Shown: positions 8,563 through 17,656, counted from the stretch's first letter. The stretch is DNA of 64,000 nucleotides from Clostridiales bacterium (GCA_017428155.1 JAFRRJ010000004.1:20755-84754), one strand, 5' to 3'. Notes: generated by a model from the letters alone, not told the origin. Numbers and translations are program-made.

Positions 8563-9480
8563 TTATGATTTTGCAATCTCTTTGATTGTAGTAGTAAGAC
8601 CTGCAATGCCCTGAAGATCTGAAGGGATGATGATCTTTGTTGATGCGCCCTGGCCAACCTTTTCAAGTGCCTCAAGACCCTTGATAGCGATAAGGCCGTC
8701 ATCAGCGCCGACATCCTTGACCATCTGAAGACCCTTTGCCGTAGCTTCCTGATCTGCAAGGATAGCCTGAGCCTGACCTTCTGCCTCTCTGATAGCTGCC
8801 TGCTTCTTAGCCTCAGCTCTCAAGATAGCTGCTTCCTTCTCACCTTCTGCGACTCTGATTGCGGATTCCTTCTCACCTTCTGCGATGAGGATCTTTTCTC
8901 TCTTCTCACGCTCAGCCTTCATCTGCTTCTCCATCGCAGCCTGGATCTCCTTAGGCGGGATGATATTCTTGAGCTCAACACGGTTAACCTTGATTCCCCA
9001 CGGGTCTGTAGCCTCGTCAAGGATCTCTCTCATTCTTGTGTTGATGATGTCTCTTGAAGTAAGTGTCTGGTCGAGTTCAAGGTCACCGATGATGTTACGG
9101 AGCGTTGTAGCGGAAAGATTCTCGATAGCTACGATAGGACGCTCTATTCCGTATGTATAAAGCTTAGGGTCAACGATCTGATAGAAAAGAACAGTATCGA
9201 TCTGCATAGTAACGTTATCCTTTGTGATAACAGCCTGCGGTGCAAAGTCTGCAACCTTCTCTTTCAAAGAGATCTTCTTTGCAACACGGTCAATGAAAGG
9301 AACCTTGATATGGAAACCTGTCTCCCATGTTGTTCTGTAAGTACCGAGACGCTCGATGATGAATGTTGCTGCCTGAGGTACGATCTTGATATTTGGTAAG
9401 ATGAGTAAAAGAACGATGATGATCGCGATTGCGATTCCTACTATTCCACCCGGTGTAATTCCTGCGATAATTGCTGACAT
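8563..9480 (-). CDS. SPFH/stomatin-like membrane protein (QmcA type)
   Basis: A 305-residue protein anchored by one N-terminal helix (IVGIAIAIIIVLLLILPNI). ATG at 9480 is chosen because the GGAGG at about 9484-9490 is correctly spaced for it; an ATG 15 bp upstream overlaps that site. The SPFH (band 7) domain covers about residues 28-200 and includes IIERLGTYRTTWETGFH and the characteristic TSRDIINTRMREIL. A charged coiled coil of repeated A-E-G-E-K-E motifs follows (about 200-255). Such proteins form oligomeric membrane microdomain scaffolds. The immediately upstream gene is a NfeD-like protein, the standard partner of this group, which strengthens the call. Confidence 0.93.
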   Translation of the reverse strand: MSAIIAGITPGGIVGIAIAIIIVLLLILPNIKIVPQAATFIIERLGTYRTTWETGFHIKVPFIDRVAKKISLKEKVADFAPQAVITKDNVTMQIDTVLFYQIVDPKLYTYGIERPIVAIENLSATTLRNIIGDLELDQTLTSRDIINTRMREILDEATDPWGIKVNRVELKNIIPPKEIQAAMEKQMKAEREKREKILIAEGEKESAIRVAEGEKEAAILRAEAKKQAAIREAEGQAQAILADQEATAKGLQMVKDVGADDGLIAIKGLEALEKVGQGASTKIIIPSDLQGIAGLTTTIKEIAKS

Positions 9481-9496
9481 AATACTATCCTCCATT

Positions 9497-9940
9497 TTAT
9501 GCTGTTATCTCGACTACGAGCTTAACGCCTTCTATTGATCTGACGGTTACCTTGACACCTTCTGCAATGTCGGTGTCAGCCTTTGCACTCCAGATCTGTC
9601 CGTCAACCTTGACCTGGCCCTTTCCCTCGGTGGCATTCAGAGGGACAATGACGATGCCTTCCCTCCCTATGAGCCTGTCCGCGTTAGTGTGCTGGATATT
9701 CTTCTTGCGGAGTGATTCGAGCTTCGGTCTTATCCAGATCATGCAGACAGCAAAGCATACTGCCGAAATAACTGCCATAACTATGATCTGTGAAGCAACA
9801 GATGCACCGCAAAGGTCCATGATCATCGCGACTACAGCGCCGATGCCGAACCAGAGTGTTGCAAGTCCGGTCGTAACTGCCTCAATGACAAACATGACGA
9901 CCGCAATAACGAGCCATATTATCCACCAACTGATATTCAT
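9497..9940 (-). CDS. NfeD-like membrane protein
   Basis: A 147-residue short NfeD (NfeD1b-like) with about three hydrophobic segments in residues 4-70 and a C-terminal OB-fold of about 60 residues (LIGREGIVIVPLN, then GKGQVKVDGQIWSAKAD). It starts at ATG 9940 after GGGAGG. The stop codon lies 16 bp before the SPFH gene's start, so the two are translationally linked. NfeD/SPFH pairs are widespread and act together in the membrane; the exact substrate is not known. The length and domain order match the short form without a protease domain. Confidence 0.9.
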   Translation of the reverse strand: MNISWWIIWLVIAVVMFVIEAVTTGLATLWFGIGAVVAMIMDLCGASVASQIIVMAVISAVCFAVCMIWIRPKLESLRKKNIQHTNADRLIGREGIVIVPLNATEGKGQVKVDGQIWSAKADTDIAEGVKVTVRSIEGVKLVVEITA

Positions 9941-9967
9941 GTGCTTAATCCTCCCTATCTTAAATTA

Positions 9968-9989
9968 ATGCGGGTATTCCGGCCCGCAT
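9968..9989 (-). other. Stem-loop (7-bp perfect stem) in the truA/nfeD spacer
   Basis: ATGCGGG pairs with CCCGCAT around an 8-base loop. On neither strand is there a proper T tract (TTAATTT on the minus side), so it may be a weak terminator after truA or a 5' hairpin of the nfeD transcript. Confidence 0.45.
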
Positions 9990-9996
9990 TTAATTA

Positions 9997-10005
9997 ATTA
10001 TATCA
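9997..10005 (-). promoter_or_regulatory. Candidate extended -10 promoter for nfeD-SPFH-pncB
   Basis: The minus strand reads TGATATAAT (TGn plus perfect -10), about 60 bp upstream of the NfeD ATG. No good -35 is seen. The stem-loop at 9968-9989 would lie at the very start of the transcript. Confidence 0.45.
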
Positions 10006-10048
10006 CCTTAGTTTTATTTTATTAATAATTTGGAGAACGATTGTCCGT

Positions 10049-10792
10049 TTAGAAGTACACTTCTTCAAGTGTCAGGCCTTTGGCAGGAAGCGTCTTTCCT
10101 GCAAGGCTCCTGTCACAGCTTTCGATTATGTTCTTTATCTCATCAGGTTCTATCTTGCCCTGGCCGGCATAAAGGAGTGTTCCCGCGATTATCCGCACCA
10201 TGTTGTAAAGAAAAGCTTCACCCGATACTTCTATCTCTATCAGGCACGGGTCTTCGTCTTTTGCTTCGACTTTGACCCCGAAAAGCCTTCTTACGGTCGT
10301 CGTCTGGCTTCCGCCTGCAGCACAGAAGGCCGCAAAATCGTGCTCGCCTGCGAAGGCTTCAGCCGCAGTCTTCATTTTCGCGACATCAGGCATGACGGGA
10401 CAATAGTACGCATAACGGTCGAGCAAAGGACTTCTCACAGGTGAAGAGTATATCCTGTAGATATAACGCTTGCCCCTGATGCCGAACCTAGAAGAGAAAT
10501 CATCAGATACATAGAAAGCCTTCTTTACCGCAACATCATCAGGAAGCAGTGCATTCATAGCCAGAGGGAATTTATCTTCCGGAATAACAAACGGGACATC
10601 CGCATGACTTAAGTGGCATCTTGCATGCACACCTGCATCAGTGCGGGAACATCCCGTGAGTCTGATCTCTGTTTTGTATAACCCGGCAAGCGCCGTCTCG
10701 AGGACATCCTGAACAGCCCTGGCATTCACCTGCGATTGGAAACCGGCAAAATCAGTGCCGTCAAATTCTGAGATGAAGGCTATCCTCGGCAT
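10049..10792 (-). CDS. truA: tRNA pseudouridine(38-40) synthase TruA
   Basis: A 247-residue enzyme that isomerises uridines 38-40 in the tRNA anticodon arm. GCSRTDAGVHA (residues 48-58) contains the catalytic Asp52. The C-terminal half has the conserved EAFLYNMVRIIAGTLL. ATG at 10792 begins 7 bp after the glucokinase stop; its own ribosome site is weak, so translation probably depends on coupling. In Firmicutes the usual order is rplQ-ecfA1-ecfA2-ecfT-truA, and the same order is kept here apart from a glucokinase inserted between ecfT and truA. Confidence 0.96.
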   Translation of the reverse strand: MPRIAFISEFDGTDFAGFQSQVNARAVQDVLETALAGLYKTEIRLTGCSRTDAGVHARCHLSHADVPFVIPEDKFPLAMNALLPDDVAVKKAFYVSDDFSSRFGIRGKRYIYRIYSSPVRSPLLDRYAYYCPVMPDVAKMKTAAEAFAGEHDFAAFCAAGGSQTTTVRRLFGVKVEAKDEDPCLIEIEVSGEAFLYNMVRIIAGTLLYAGQGKIEPDEIKNIIESCDRSLAGKTLPAKGLTLEEVYF

Positions 10793-10799
10793 ATGAACA

Positions 10800-11777
10800 T
10801 TACTTGCCGTTTTTGCCGTCGTCGATGCAGGACTTGCCCATCATGGCAGCACCTACGATACCGGCATCGTTGCCCATCTGTGCAAGCTCGATGCGGGTCT
10901 TCGGAACACCGGGTCCGAAGTAAGGACGTGACATCGTCTTCTCGCGCATCGGGATAAGGAGCGGATCGCCTTCATTGCAGACACCGCCGCCTACAACAAG
11001 AACTTCAGGCATGAATGCATTGATCGCATTTGCAAGACCGTCAGCGAGATAATCCGTGTAGCTTTCTACTACTTCTGCTGCAGTCCTGTCGCCTTCTCTC
11101 ATAGCGACAAATGCTATCTGGGCATTCCACTCACCGAAGTCTTCCTTTACCTTGTTAAGGAGTGAATCAGGATTTGCTTCAGCAGCTTCCCTTGTCATTC
11201 TTGCGAGAGCCGTAGCGGAAGCATACTGCTCAAAGCAGCCCTTTCTGCCGCATCCGCACTGAACGCCGCCGGATACGAGGACAGTGTGGCCGAACTCGGA
11301 GCCGGCCTGGTTGAATCCTGAGAAGATCCTGCCATTAACGATAACGCCTGCGCCGACACCGGTTCCCAGCGTGATGGTAACAGAATCCTTAGCGCCCTTT
11401 GCCGCGCCTGCAACTGCTTCAGCCATAGCTGCGCAGTTAGCGTCATTATCAATATATACGGGAAGGTCAATGACATCCCTTATCAGCTTTCTCATCGGAG
11501 CTTTGTTGAAAGGCAGATTGCTTGAATAAACTAACAGACCCTCATCGTTGTCAGGAGTTCCGGGAGAGCCGATACCGATGCACTCGATATCCTTGATCTC
11601 TAATCCTGCGTCCTTTATGGCATCTGATGCAAGCTGACCCATGTCATGGATGATATCCTCCATAGCTCTGTCAGCATTAGTCTTGATCGATAATTTGTTA
11701 AGAAGCTTTCCTTCTCCGTCAACAATACCGGCCTTGATATTAGTGCCGCCCAGGTCGATTCCGCAATAATAGCTCAT
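10800..11777 (-). CDS. ROK-family glucokinase
   Basis: A 325-residue cytoplasmic sugar kinase that phosphorylates glucose with ATP. The ATP loop GIDLGGTNIKAGIVD is at residues 6-20, the catalytic base is Asp112 in DNDAN, and the ROK signature with zinc-binding residues runs from E161 and H164 to C174, C176 and C181. Start ATG 11777 follows AAAGGTTGG. It is placed between ecfT and truA, 7 bp before truA, an unusual insertion in an otherwise conserved order. Glucose released by the cellobiose and cellodextrin phosphorylases elsewhere in the window would be a natural substrate, though this link is inferred. Confidence 0.92.
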   Translation of the reverse strand: MSYYCGIDLGGTNIKAGIVDGEGKLLNKLSIKTNADRAMEDIIHDMGQLASDAIKDAGLEIKDIECIGIGSPGTPDNDEGLLVYSSNLPFNKAPMRKLIRDVIDLPVYIDNDANCAAMAEAVAGAAKGAKDSVTITLGTGVGAGVIVNGRIFSGFNQAGSEFGHTVLVSGGVQCGCGRKGCFEQYASATALARMTREAAEANPDSLLNKVKEDFGEWNAQIAFVAMREGDRTAAEVVESYTDYLADGLANAINAFMPEVLVVGGGVCNEGDPLLIPMREKTMSRPYFGPGVPKTRIELAQMGNDAGIVGAAMMGKSCIDDGKNGK

Positions 11778-11836
11778 TAAAATATTCCAACCTTTCGCTT
11801 ATTATTAGCACCCTGAATTCTATCACAGGGCAAGTC

Positions 11837-12655
11837 TTATCTCAAAGAGAACTCTATGGTGACGACAAGCGCCGCAAGCAGTGTGAACATGATCCCGGCA
11901 AGGACGTCTCTTACGGTCATCTTAAGGGGGTTGAGCTTGGTCCTTCCCTCTCCGCCCTTATAGCATCTCGCGTCCATCGCTACTGCAAGTTCGTCAGCAC
12001 GCCTGAAGCTCGACACGAACAGCGGGATCAGGACGGTTATGTATCCCTTGACCTTGTTTATGAAGCTTCCGGTATCGTAGTCGGCGCCTCTGGACTGCTG
12101 TGCCTTCATTATCTTGTCGGTCTCTGTCGCAAGGGTGGGGATGAACCTCAATGCAATAGACATCATCATCGCCATCTCATGTACAGGGACCTTTATGATC
12201 TTCAGCGGAGCGAAGAGCTTTTCGAGCGCATCGCTCATCTTAAGCGGTGTAGTCGTGAGCGTAAGAAGGATACTGGTTGAGATTATAAGGAATATAAGCC
12301 TGACAGCCATTATCGCCGCACGCGCAAGACCATATGACGTGACAGTTATGATCTTCCATGAGAACAGCACATCACCGTCTCTTATCGTAAGAACATTTAT
12401 GACGAAAACAAACAGAGCAAGAGGTATTATGGGTTTTACTGTCGACCAGAGTATAGACGGCGTGATCTTTCCCATGATGAGCTGAAGTAATATTATGCCG
12501 GCAAGAACGCCTATTGCCACAGGCTCCTTTATCATGAATATTGCGATGAGATATACGGCATAGAGGACCGTCTTGACCCTCGGGTCCGTATCATGAAGGA
12601 ATGAGTGTGCAGGGTAGTATCTGCCGAGACTTATCTTACTGAACATCGGCGCCAC
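11837..12655 (-). CDS. ecfT: Energy-coupling factor transporter transmembrane protein EcfT
   Basis: A 272-residue integral membrane component of the ECF module for vitamin and cofactor uptake. It has about five hydrophobic helices and the two coupling motifs characteristic of EcfT, seen here as AQQSRGADYDTG and AVAMDARCYKGG, which contact the ATPases. It overlaps the upstream ATPase gene by 20 bp. Substrate-binding S components are encoded elsewhere, so the transported vitamin cannot be stated; group II ECF modules are shared by many S proteins. The call is secure. Confidence 0.95.
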   Translation of the reverse strand: MAPMFSKISLGRYYPAHSFLHDTDPRVKTVLYAVYLIAIFMIKEPVAIGVLAGIILLQLIMGKITPSILWSTVKPIIPLALFVFVINVLTIRDGDVLFSWKIITVTSYGLARAAIMAVRLIFLIISTSILLTLTTTPLKMSDALEKLFAPLKIIKVPVHEMAMMMSIALRFIPTLATETDKIMKAQQSRGADYDTGSFINKVKGYITVLIPLFVSSFRRADELAVAMDARCYKGGEGRTKLNPLKMTVRDVLAGIMFTLLAALVVTIEFSLR

Positions 12656-14444
12656 CTGCTTTTATCACGGTATCGACTATCGCTGCCGCTTCCTTGGCAG
12701 GATCGAAATACCTTCTCTTGAACTCTATTCCGGGATAATACTTCTTGAGCTCAGTCTTAAGAGCGCTCGAAAATCTTGTGATCCTCGGCCTCTGTATCTT
12801 AAGTTCTTCAGACCTCTTTCTGAGGAACAGTTCCTTCGGAGTGCCCACAGCCTTGATCTTTCCCTTATCGATAATGCATATCCTGTCGCAGTTTACCGCT
12901 GCCTCATCCATGTTATGCGATACAAGAATAATTGTCGTTCCGCTGTCGCGAAGTCCCTTAATTATCGAGAACATCTCATGTCTGCCGCGCGGATCAAGGC
13001 CGCTTGCAGGTTCATCCAGAACGAGGATCCCGGGGTTCATGACCAGAACGCCGGCCATTGCAGCGCGTCTTTTCTGGCCTCCGGATAACTCGAACGGACT
13101 TGCATCAAGCTCCCTGTCCGTAAGACCGACCTTCTCTGCGGCCTGCCTTATGAGCTTATCATGGTCTTCCTTGGCGATATCCATCTTCTTAAGACCATAG
13201 CCGATATCTTTATATACGGTTTCCTCGAAAAGCTGGTATTCAGGATACTGGAAGACAAGACCGACATTCTGTCTTATCTTCATCGTGTCCTTCTTGTTGC
13301 TGCATGCAAGGTCGCCGTCTTTTGTATGGATAATGATGTCACCCTCAGCGGGTCTGAATATCGCATTCATGTGCGATATCAATGTGGTCTTGCCGCATCC
13401 GCTCTCGCCTACGATGCCAAGTACTTCGCCCTTTCTTATATCAAGGTTGATATTGTTTATGGCCTTTACATCACTTCCGTCGTAAGTATAGGAAAGTCCT
13501 TTGACGGACATGATGATCTCTTTTTCCTCTTTGGGCTTTTCCTCCTCCCAGGTTATAGAGGGAACCTGAGTCAGAGGCATTTGGAGCATCTTTATAAGTG
13601 CGTTTATGAGAGTCTCGTCAGACTTGAGATCAGCCTCGCACAAAGTATTTCCCGTAAGCTTTGCTATCTCAAATGCGAAATTGAACTTAACAGGTCTTTT
13701 AAGGCCGTATTTCCAGAGATCTTCTGACATAAAGATTTCTTCGGGCGTGCCTTCCATTGCGACCTTGCCCTTGTTTACGATAACGAGCTTGTCGCACCTT
13801 AACGCCTCTGTCATGTCATGGGTTATGGTGATAAGGGTAAGTCCCTTTTCCATGCGCATCTTCTCGACTAATTCGAGAAAATCATCCCTGCTCGAAGGAT
13901 CGAGCATAGCAGTCGCCTCATCAAGGATCAGGATATCAGGGCGCATCGCGAGCGCGCCTGCTATCGCGAGTTTCTGCTTCTGACCGCCCGAGAGAGCCGT
14001 AGTCTCCCTGTGTCTTAATTCATATAGACCGACATCCTTTAAAGCCTGATCAACACGTTCTCTTAATTCCGGATTCGGAATACCGAGATTCTCCGGACCG
14101 AATGCAACGTCCTCTTCTACGATCGTTCCGACTATCTGGTTGTCAGGATTCTGGAAGACACAGCAGCAGCCGGATCTTATATCCCAGAACAGATCATCTT
14201 CTGATGCATCCTTACCGAATATGACAACTCTGCCCTCATCGGGAACCTCAAGGATATCTATTATTTTTGCAAGAGTGGATTTTCCGGAACCGTTGCTGCC
14301 TAAGATGGCTGTATAAGAACCTTTTTCGATAGTTACGGAAATACCGTCAAGAGCACGTCTTGGCGCTTTTCCTGATGTTTCTTCTGAAATATCGTAAGAG
14401 AAGCTTACATCACTTATTACTATCCTGTCAGGATCTTCCGGCAA
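12636..14444 (-). CDS. ecfA: Fused energy-coupling factor ATPase (EcfA1-EcfA2 in one chain)
   Basis: A 602-residue protein holding two complete ABC ATPase domains, where most Firmicutes have two separate genes. Domain 1 has Walker A GSNGSGKST (49-57), signature LSGGQKQK near 155 and Walker B ILILDEA. Domain 2 has GESGCGKTT near 348, LSGGQKRR and ILVLDEP. A linker at about 285-310 (Glu/Lys rich, EEEKPKEEKE) joins them. The start is TTG at 14444 with an AAGGGG site 9 bp upstream; I see no better ATG. The reading frame is continuous with no sign of frameshift. It energises EcfT encoded directly downstream (20-bp overlap). The hairpin at 14489-14518 separates it from rplQ. Confidence 0.95.
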   Translation of the reverse strand: MPEDPDRIVISDVSFSYDISEETSGKAPRRALDGISVTIEKGSYTAILGSNGSGKSTLAKIIDILEVPDEGRVVIFGKDASEDDLFWDIRSGCCCVFQNPDNQIVGTIVEEDVAFGPENLGIPNPELRERVDQALKDVGLYELRHRETTALSGGQKQKLAIAGALAMRPDILILDEATAMLDPSSRDDFLELVEKMRMEKGLTLITITHDMTEALRCDKLVIVNKGKVAMEGTPEEIFMSEDLWKYGLKRPVKFNFAFEIAKLTGNTLCEADLKSDETLINALIKMLQMPLTQVPSITWEEEKPKEEKEIIMSVKGLSYTYDGSDVKAINNINLDIRKGEVLGIVGESGCGKTTLISHMNAIFRPAEGDIIIHTKDGDLACSNKKDTMKIRQNVGLVFQYPEYQLFEETVYKDIGYGLKKMDIAKEDHDKLIRQAAEKVGLTDRELDASPFELSGGQKRRAAMAGVLVMNPGILVLDEPASGLDPRGRHEMFSIIKGLRDSGTTIILVSHNMDEAAVNCDRICIIDKGKIKAVGTPKELFLRKRSEELKIQRPRITRFSSALKTELKKYYPGIEFKRRYFDPAKEAAAIVDTVIKAGGADVQ

Positions 14445-14488
14445 TTTTACTACCCCTTGTTTTTCTTTAGTAGGAACATTTTAAAGAC

Positions 14489-14518
14489 AACGGGGAAAGA
14501 TGTAAACCTTTCCCCGTT
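14489..14518 (-). terminator. Stem-loop terminator after rplQ
   Basis: A perfect 11-bp stem, AACGGGGAAAG with CTTTCCCCGTT, 8-base loop, followed on the minus strand by GTCTTT. It lies 41 bp after the rplQ stop and 45 bp before the ATPase start. The T tract is short, so some read-through is likely. Confidence 0.55.
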
Positions 14519-14558
14519 ACTGATTGACAATTAATTTTACTGTCCCGGTTTGTATATA

Positions 14559-15080
14559 TTATACGAACTCCAGGATAGCCATCTCAGCGCCGTCACCGCG
14601 TCTAGCGCCCAAACGGATGATTCTTGTGTAACCACCGTTTCTTGTTGCATATTTGGGAGCGATATCATCAAAGATCTTGTTTACGGGATTGATGATGTTG
14701 CCCTCTGCATCGTGGCTCTTGTTGACCCACTTGATCATGGCCTTTCTTGCTGCGAGACGTGAAGGGTTGTCGACCTGAACTGTCTTTGTCTTAACTTCAC
14801 GGTCAACTACCTCGTACTTGCGGCCCTTCTTGGATGTCTTTGTCTTTAAGACCTTCTTGCCCTTACCGTCGAGCTTAGCTGCGGAAACTGTGATTTCCTT
14901 TGTTGTGTAGTTGTCCTGCTCCTTAACTGCAGAAGCAACGAGCTTCTCAACGATAGCGCTTACTTCTTTTGCTCTTGCGACTGTTGTCTCAAGCTTACCG
15001 TTTATAATCAATGATGTGACCTGGTTCTTCAGAATAGCAGCGCGCTGATCTGAAGCACGGCCGAATTTTCTGTTAGGCAT
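14559..15080 (-). CDS. rplQ: 50S ribosomal protein L17
   Basis: A 173-residue L17, located near the polypeptide exit tunnel. The N-terminus [16 protein letters not shown] and the C-terminus [17 protein letters not shown] are canonical. It is about 50 residues longer than the Bacillus and E. coli proteins because of a basic insertion at about residues 60-112 ([19 protein letters not shown] and following). The insertion is in frame and lysine-rich, as expected of an rRNA-contacting extension. ATG at 15080 follows GGAGG. It is the last gene of the alpha-operon block and is followed by a stem-loop terminator. Confidence 0.96.
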   Translation of the reverse strand: MPNRKFGRASDQRAAILKNQVTSLIINGKLETTVARAKEVSAIVEKLVASAVKEQDNYTTKEITVSAAKLDGKGKKVLKTKTSKKGRKYEVVDREVKTKTVQVDNPSRLAARKAMIKWVNKSHDAEGNIINPVNKIFDDIAPKYATRNGGYTRIIRLGARRGDGAEMAILEFV

Positions 15081-15106
15081 TTAATATATCCTCCTGCTAA
15101 AAAAGC

Positions 15107-16057
15107 TTAATCTTCCTGTTCTCTTAAGTGCAGACCCATCTCTTCGAGCTTCTCAATGATCTCTTCCAGAGACTTCTTACCAAGGTTTCTGACCTTGATC
15201 ATCTCGTCCATTGAACGTGCAACAAGATCACCGACTGTGTTGATCTGTGCTCTCTTGAGACAATTGTATGTACGTACAGAGAAATCCATGTCCTCAATAA
15301 CACCGGAAAGCTTTGAATCGTGTTCACCGCTCTCTTCGATGTTCTTGAAGCTCGGAGCTGAATCTGTATCAGCGAGAGCTGTAAAGAACTTAAGATGCTC
15401 GATCAAGCAATTTGCTGCTGAAGAGAGTGCCTCGTCAACATCAATTGTTCCGTCTGTCCAGACCTCAAGTGTGAGGCTGTCATAGTCAGTTCTTGCACCT
15501 ACACGGGTGTTCTCAACCTTGTAGTTAGCCTTTTTAACAGGTGTGAAGATTGAATCGATCGGGATAACACCGATAACCTGCTTAGCGGGCTTGTTCTGCT
15601 CTGCTGTGTTGTATCCTCTGCCCTTGCTGAGAGTGAATTCCATGAATACGTCATCACTGCCGTTTAAGTGAGCGATAACATGATCAGGATTCATGATCTC
15701 TACTTCAGGTCCGTGTACGATATCGCCAGCTGTAAGCTCGCCGGTTCTGCCCCTGGCGACGCTGATGCTTACGATATTGGACTCGTTATGAAGCTTAGCG
15801 CGGATACCCTTGATATTAAGGATAATCTCTGTCATATCCTCGATAATACCCGGAACAGTGGAGAACTCATGCTTAATCTTCTCGATCTTGATAGATGTTA
15901 CTGCCGCGCCGGAAAGCGAAGAAAGGAGCACTCTGCGGAGAGAATTTCCGAGTGTTGTGCCGAATCCGCGCTCGAGCGGGGCGATGGTATATTTGCCGTA
16001 GGACTTATCCTCGTTGGTTTCAACGCACTTAACGGTCGGCTGGCTGATTTCCATCAT
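15107..16057 (-). CDS. rpoA: DNA-directed RNA polymerase subunit alpha
   Basis: A 316-residue alpha subunit. The N-terminal assembly domain (about 1-230) includes GFGTTLGNSLRRVLLSS, and the C-terminal domain (about 250-316) contains RAQINTVGDLVARS and VRNLGKKSLEEI, which bind UP-element DNA and activators. The first of two adjacent ATGs (16057) is chosen because the GGAGG is 7 bases from it. It is flanked by rpsD and rplQ as in many Clostridia. No anomaly in length or motif. Confidence 0.98.
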   Translation of the reverse strand: MMEISQPTVKCVETNEDKSYGKYTIAPLERGFGTTLGNSLRRVLLSSLSGAAVTSIKIEKIKHEFSTVPGIIEDMTEIILNIKGIRAKLHNESNIVSISVARGRTGELTAGDIVHGPEVEIMNPDHVIAHLNGSDDVFMEFTLSKGRGYNTAEQNKPAKQVIGVIPIDSIFTPVKKANYKVENTRVGARTDYDSLTLEVWTDGTIDVDEALSSAANCLIEHLKFFTALADTDSAPSFKNIEESGEHDSKLSGVIEDMDFSVRTYNCLKRAQINTVGDLVARSMDEMIKVRNLGKKSLEEIIEKLEEMGLHLREQED

Positions 16058-16101
16058 GTTTAATCCTCCTAGATTTTTCTGATCTTGCTGTCCGGATGTT
16101 A

Positions 16102-16701
16102 TTACTTAGAATACAACTCGACGATAGCAACTTCGTTTACAGGTACTTCGATCTGGTCTCTTGTAGGCATAGCAAGGATCTTACCGCTAAGCTTCTCGCT
16201 GTCAGCCTCTACCCAAGAAGGATTTGCTCTTGAACCTGTTACTTCGATGATGTCCTTGAATCTCTGGGAAGCCTTAGCCTTCTCCTTGATCTCAACTACA
16301 TCGCCGACCTTAACCGCATATGAAGGAATATTAACGATCTTGCCGTTAACCTTTACTTCTCTGTGGCTTACGATCTGTCTTGCCTCGTCTCTTGTACGAG
16401 CGAGACCCATTCTGAATAAAACGTTATCAAGTCTTGTCTCAAGAAGGATCATGAGGTTTTCACCGGTTGTACCATACTTGAGCTTCTGTGCCTTCTCAAA
16501 ATAGTTTCTAAAAGGCTTCTCGAGAACGCCGTAAATAAACTTTGCCTTCTGCTTTTCCTTAAGCTGCATACCATACTCGCTCATCTTGCGGGGTCTGGAT
16601 GCACCATGCTTTTTGGACTCTTTCTTCTCTACTCCCAAGAAAGCAGGCTCAATACCGAGGGCTCTGCACTTCTTAAGGACAGGTGTCATATCTCTAGCCA
16701 T
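16102..16701 (-). CDS. rpsD: 30S ribosomal protein S4
   Basis: A 199-residue S4, a primary 16S rRNA binder. The S4 RNA-binding domain is visible as ETRLDNVLFRMGLARTRDE followed by VSHREVKVNGKIV. The N-terminal region lacks the four-cysteine zinc site, so this is the C-minus form. ATG 16701 follows AGAGG. In Bacillus rpsD is a separate unit, but here it sits between rpsK and rpoA, as in enterobacteria and many Clostridia, so S4 could regulate the cluster autogenously. Confidence 0.98.
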   Translation of the reverse strand: MARDMTPVLKKCRALGIEPAFLGVEKKESKKHGASRPRKMSEYGMQLKEKQKAKFIYGVLEKPFRNYFEKAQKLKYGTTGENLMILLETRLDNVLFRMGLARTRDEARQIVSHREVKVNGKIVNIPSYAVKVGDVVEIKEKAKASQRFKDIIEVTGSRANPSWVEADSEKLSGKILAMPTRDQIEVPVNEVAIVELYSK

Positions 16702-16746
16702 TGCTATATTCCTCTTTTCTATACTAAGTATTCTGCAGGAAGAAGA

Positions 16747-17136
16747 TTAAACTCTTCTTCTCTTAGGAGGACGGCATCCGTTGTGCGGAACCGGTGTTAC
16801 GTCCTTGATCATTGTGACTCTGAGGCCTGCTGTCTCAAGGGCTCTTACTGCGGACTCACGTCCGGATCCGGGTCCCTTAACATAAACATCAACAGTCTTC
16901 ATGCCGTGATCACAAGCTGTCTTGGCAGCCTTCTCGGAAGCAACCTGAGCTGCATAGCTCGTGCCCTTACGTGAACCCTTTGCGTCCATACCTGCAGAAG
17001 CCCAGGAAATTGTGTTTCCCTGCTTATCGGTAATTGTAATGATTGTATTATTGAATGTAGCATGAATATGAGCCTGACCGTCTACGACGTTCTTACGCTC
17101 ACTTCTTCTGGGTCTTAAGCTTTTTTTCTGTGCCAT
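16747..17136 (-). CDS. rpsK: 30S ribosomal protein S11
   Basis: A 129-residue S11 of the small-subunit platform. [15 protein letters not shown] near residue 23 and the C-terminal [17 protein letters not shown] are the canonical ends. ATG 17136 follows GGTGAGGTG. It lies 16 bp downstream of rpsM. Confidence 0.98.
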   Translation of the reverse strand: MAQKKSLRPRRSERKNVVDGQAHIHATFNNTIITITDKQGNTISWASAGMDAKGSRKGTSYAAQVASEKAAKTACDHGMKTVDVYVKGPGSGRESAVRALETAGLRVTMIKDVTPVPHNGCRPPKRRRV

Positions 17137-17152
17137 CTTGACTCACCTCACC

Positions 17153-17521
17153 TTACTTCTTCTTACCAGCAACTGTATGCTTCGGGCCCTTACGGGTACG
17201 TGCATTAGTCTTTGTGCGCTGGCCTCTTACAGGGAGTCCCAGTCTGTGGCGACGTCCGCGAAGGCAGCCGATATCAGTAAGTCTCTTGATGTTGGACTGT
17301 ACTTCTCTCTTGAGGTCACCCTCTACCTTGTAATTGTTCTCGATCTGGTCACGGATCTTCGCAACCTCATCCTCTGTCAAATCCTTGACACGTGTATCGG
17401 GATTGATGCCTGTGTTGGCGATAATCTCGTCTGCACTTGTTCTTCCGATTCCGTAAATGTACGTAAGAGCGATTTCAATTCTCTTATCATTCGGTAAATC
17501 TACGCCGGCTATACGAGCCAT
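17153..17521 (-). CDS. rpsM: 30S ribosomal protein S13
   Basis: A 122-residue S13 from the head of the small subunit. [19 protein letters not shown] opens the protein, and [19 protein letters not shown] with a basic KKK tail ends it. ATG 17521 follows GGAGG. The upstream 216-bp spacer to rpmJ is unusually long for this operon and contains stem-loops. Confidence 0.98.
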   Translation of the reverse strand: MARIAGVDLPNDKRIEIALTYIYGIGRTSADEIIANTGINPDTRVKDLTEDEVAKIRDQIENNYKVEGDLKREVQSNIKRLTDIGCLRGRRHRLGLPVRGQRTKTNARTRKGPKHTVAGKKK

Positions 17522-17656
17522 TTAATGTACCTCCGTATTGGATAAAGTGGTATTAATCTCTATTTGACACGCGTAAGTCAAGGAACTCCGGATTAGGGAG
17601 CAGCCGCCCTCTCGGTAACGGTGAGTAAATATGATTACTTATTTAAATTGTTCTTT

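Noticed and set aside
13161..13727. Open frame of 188 codons antisense to the ATPase gene
   Set aside because: No recognisable domain, and the sense strand codes two complete ABC domains across it.
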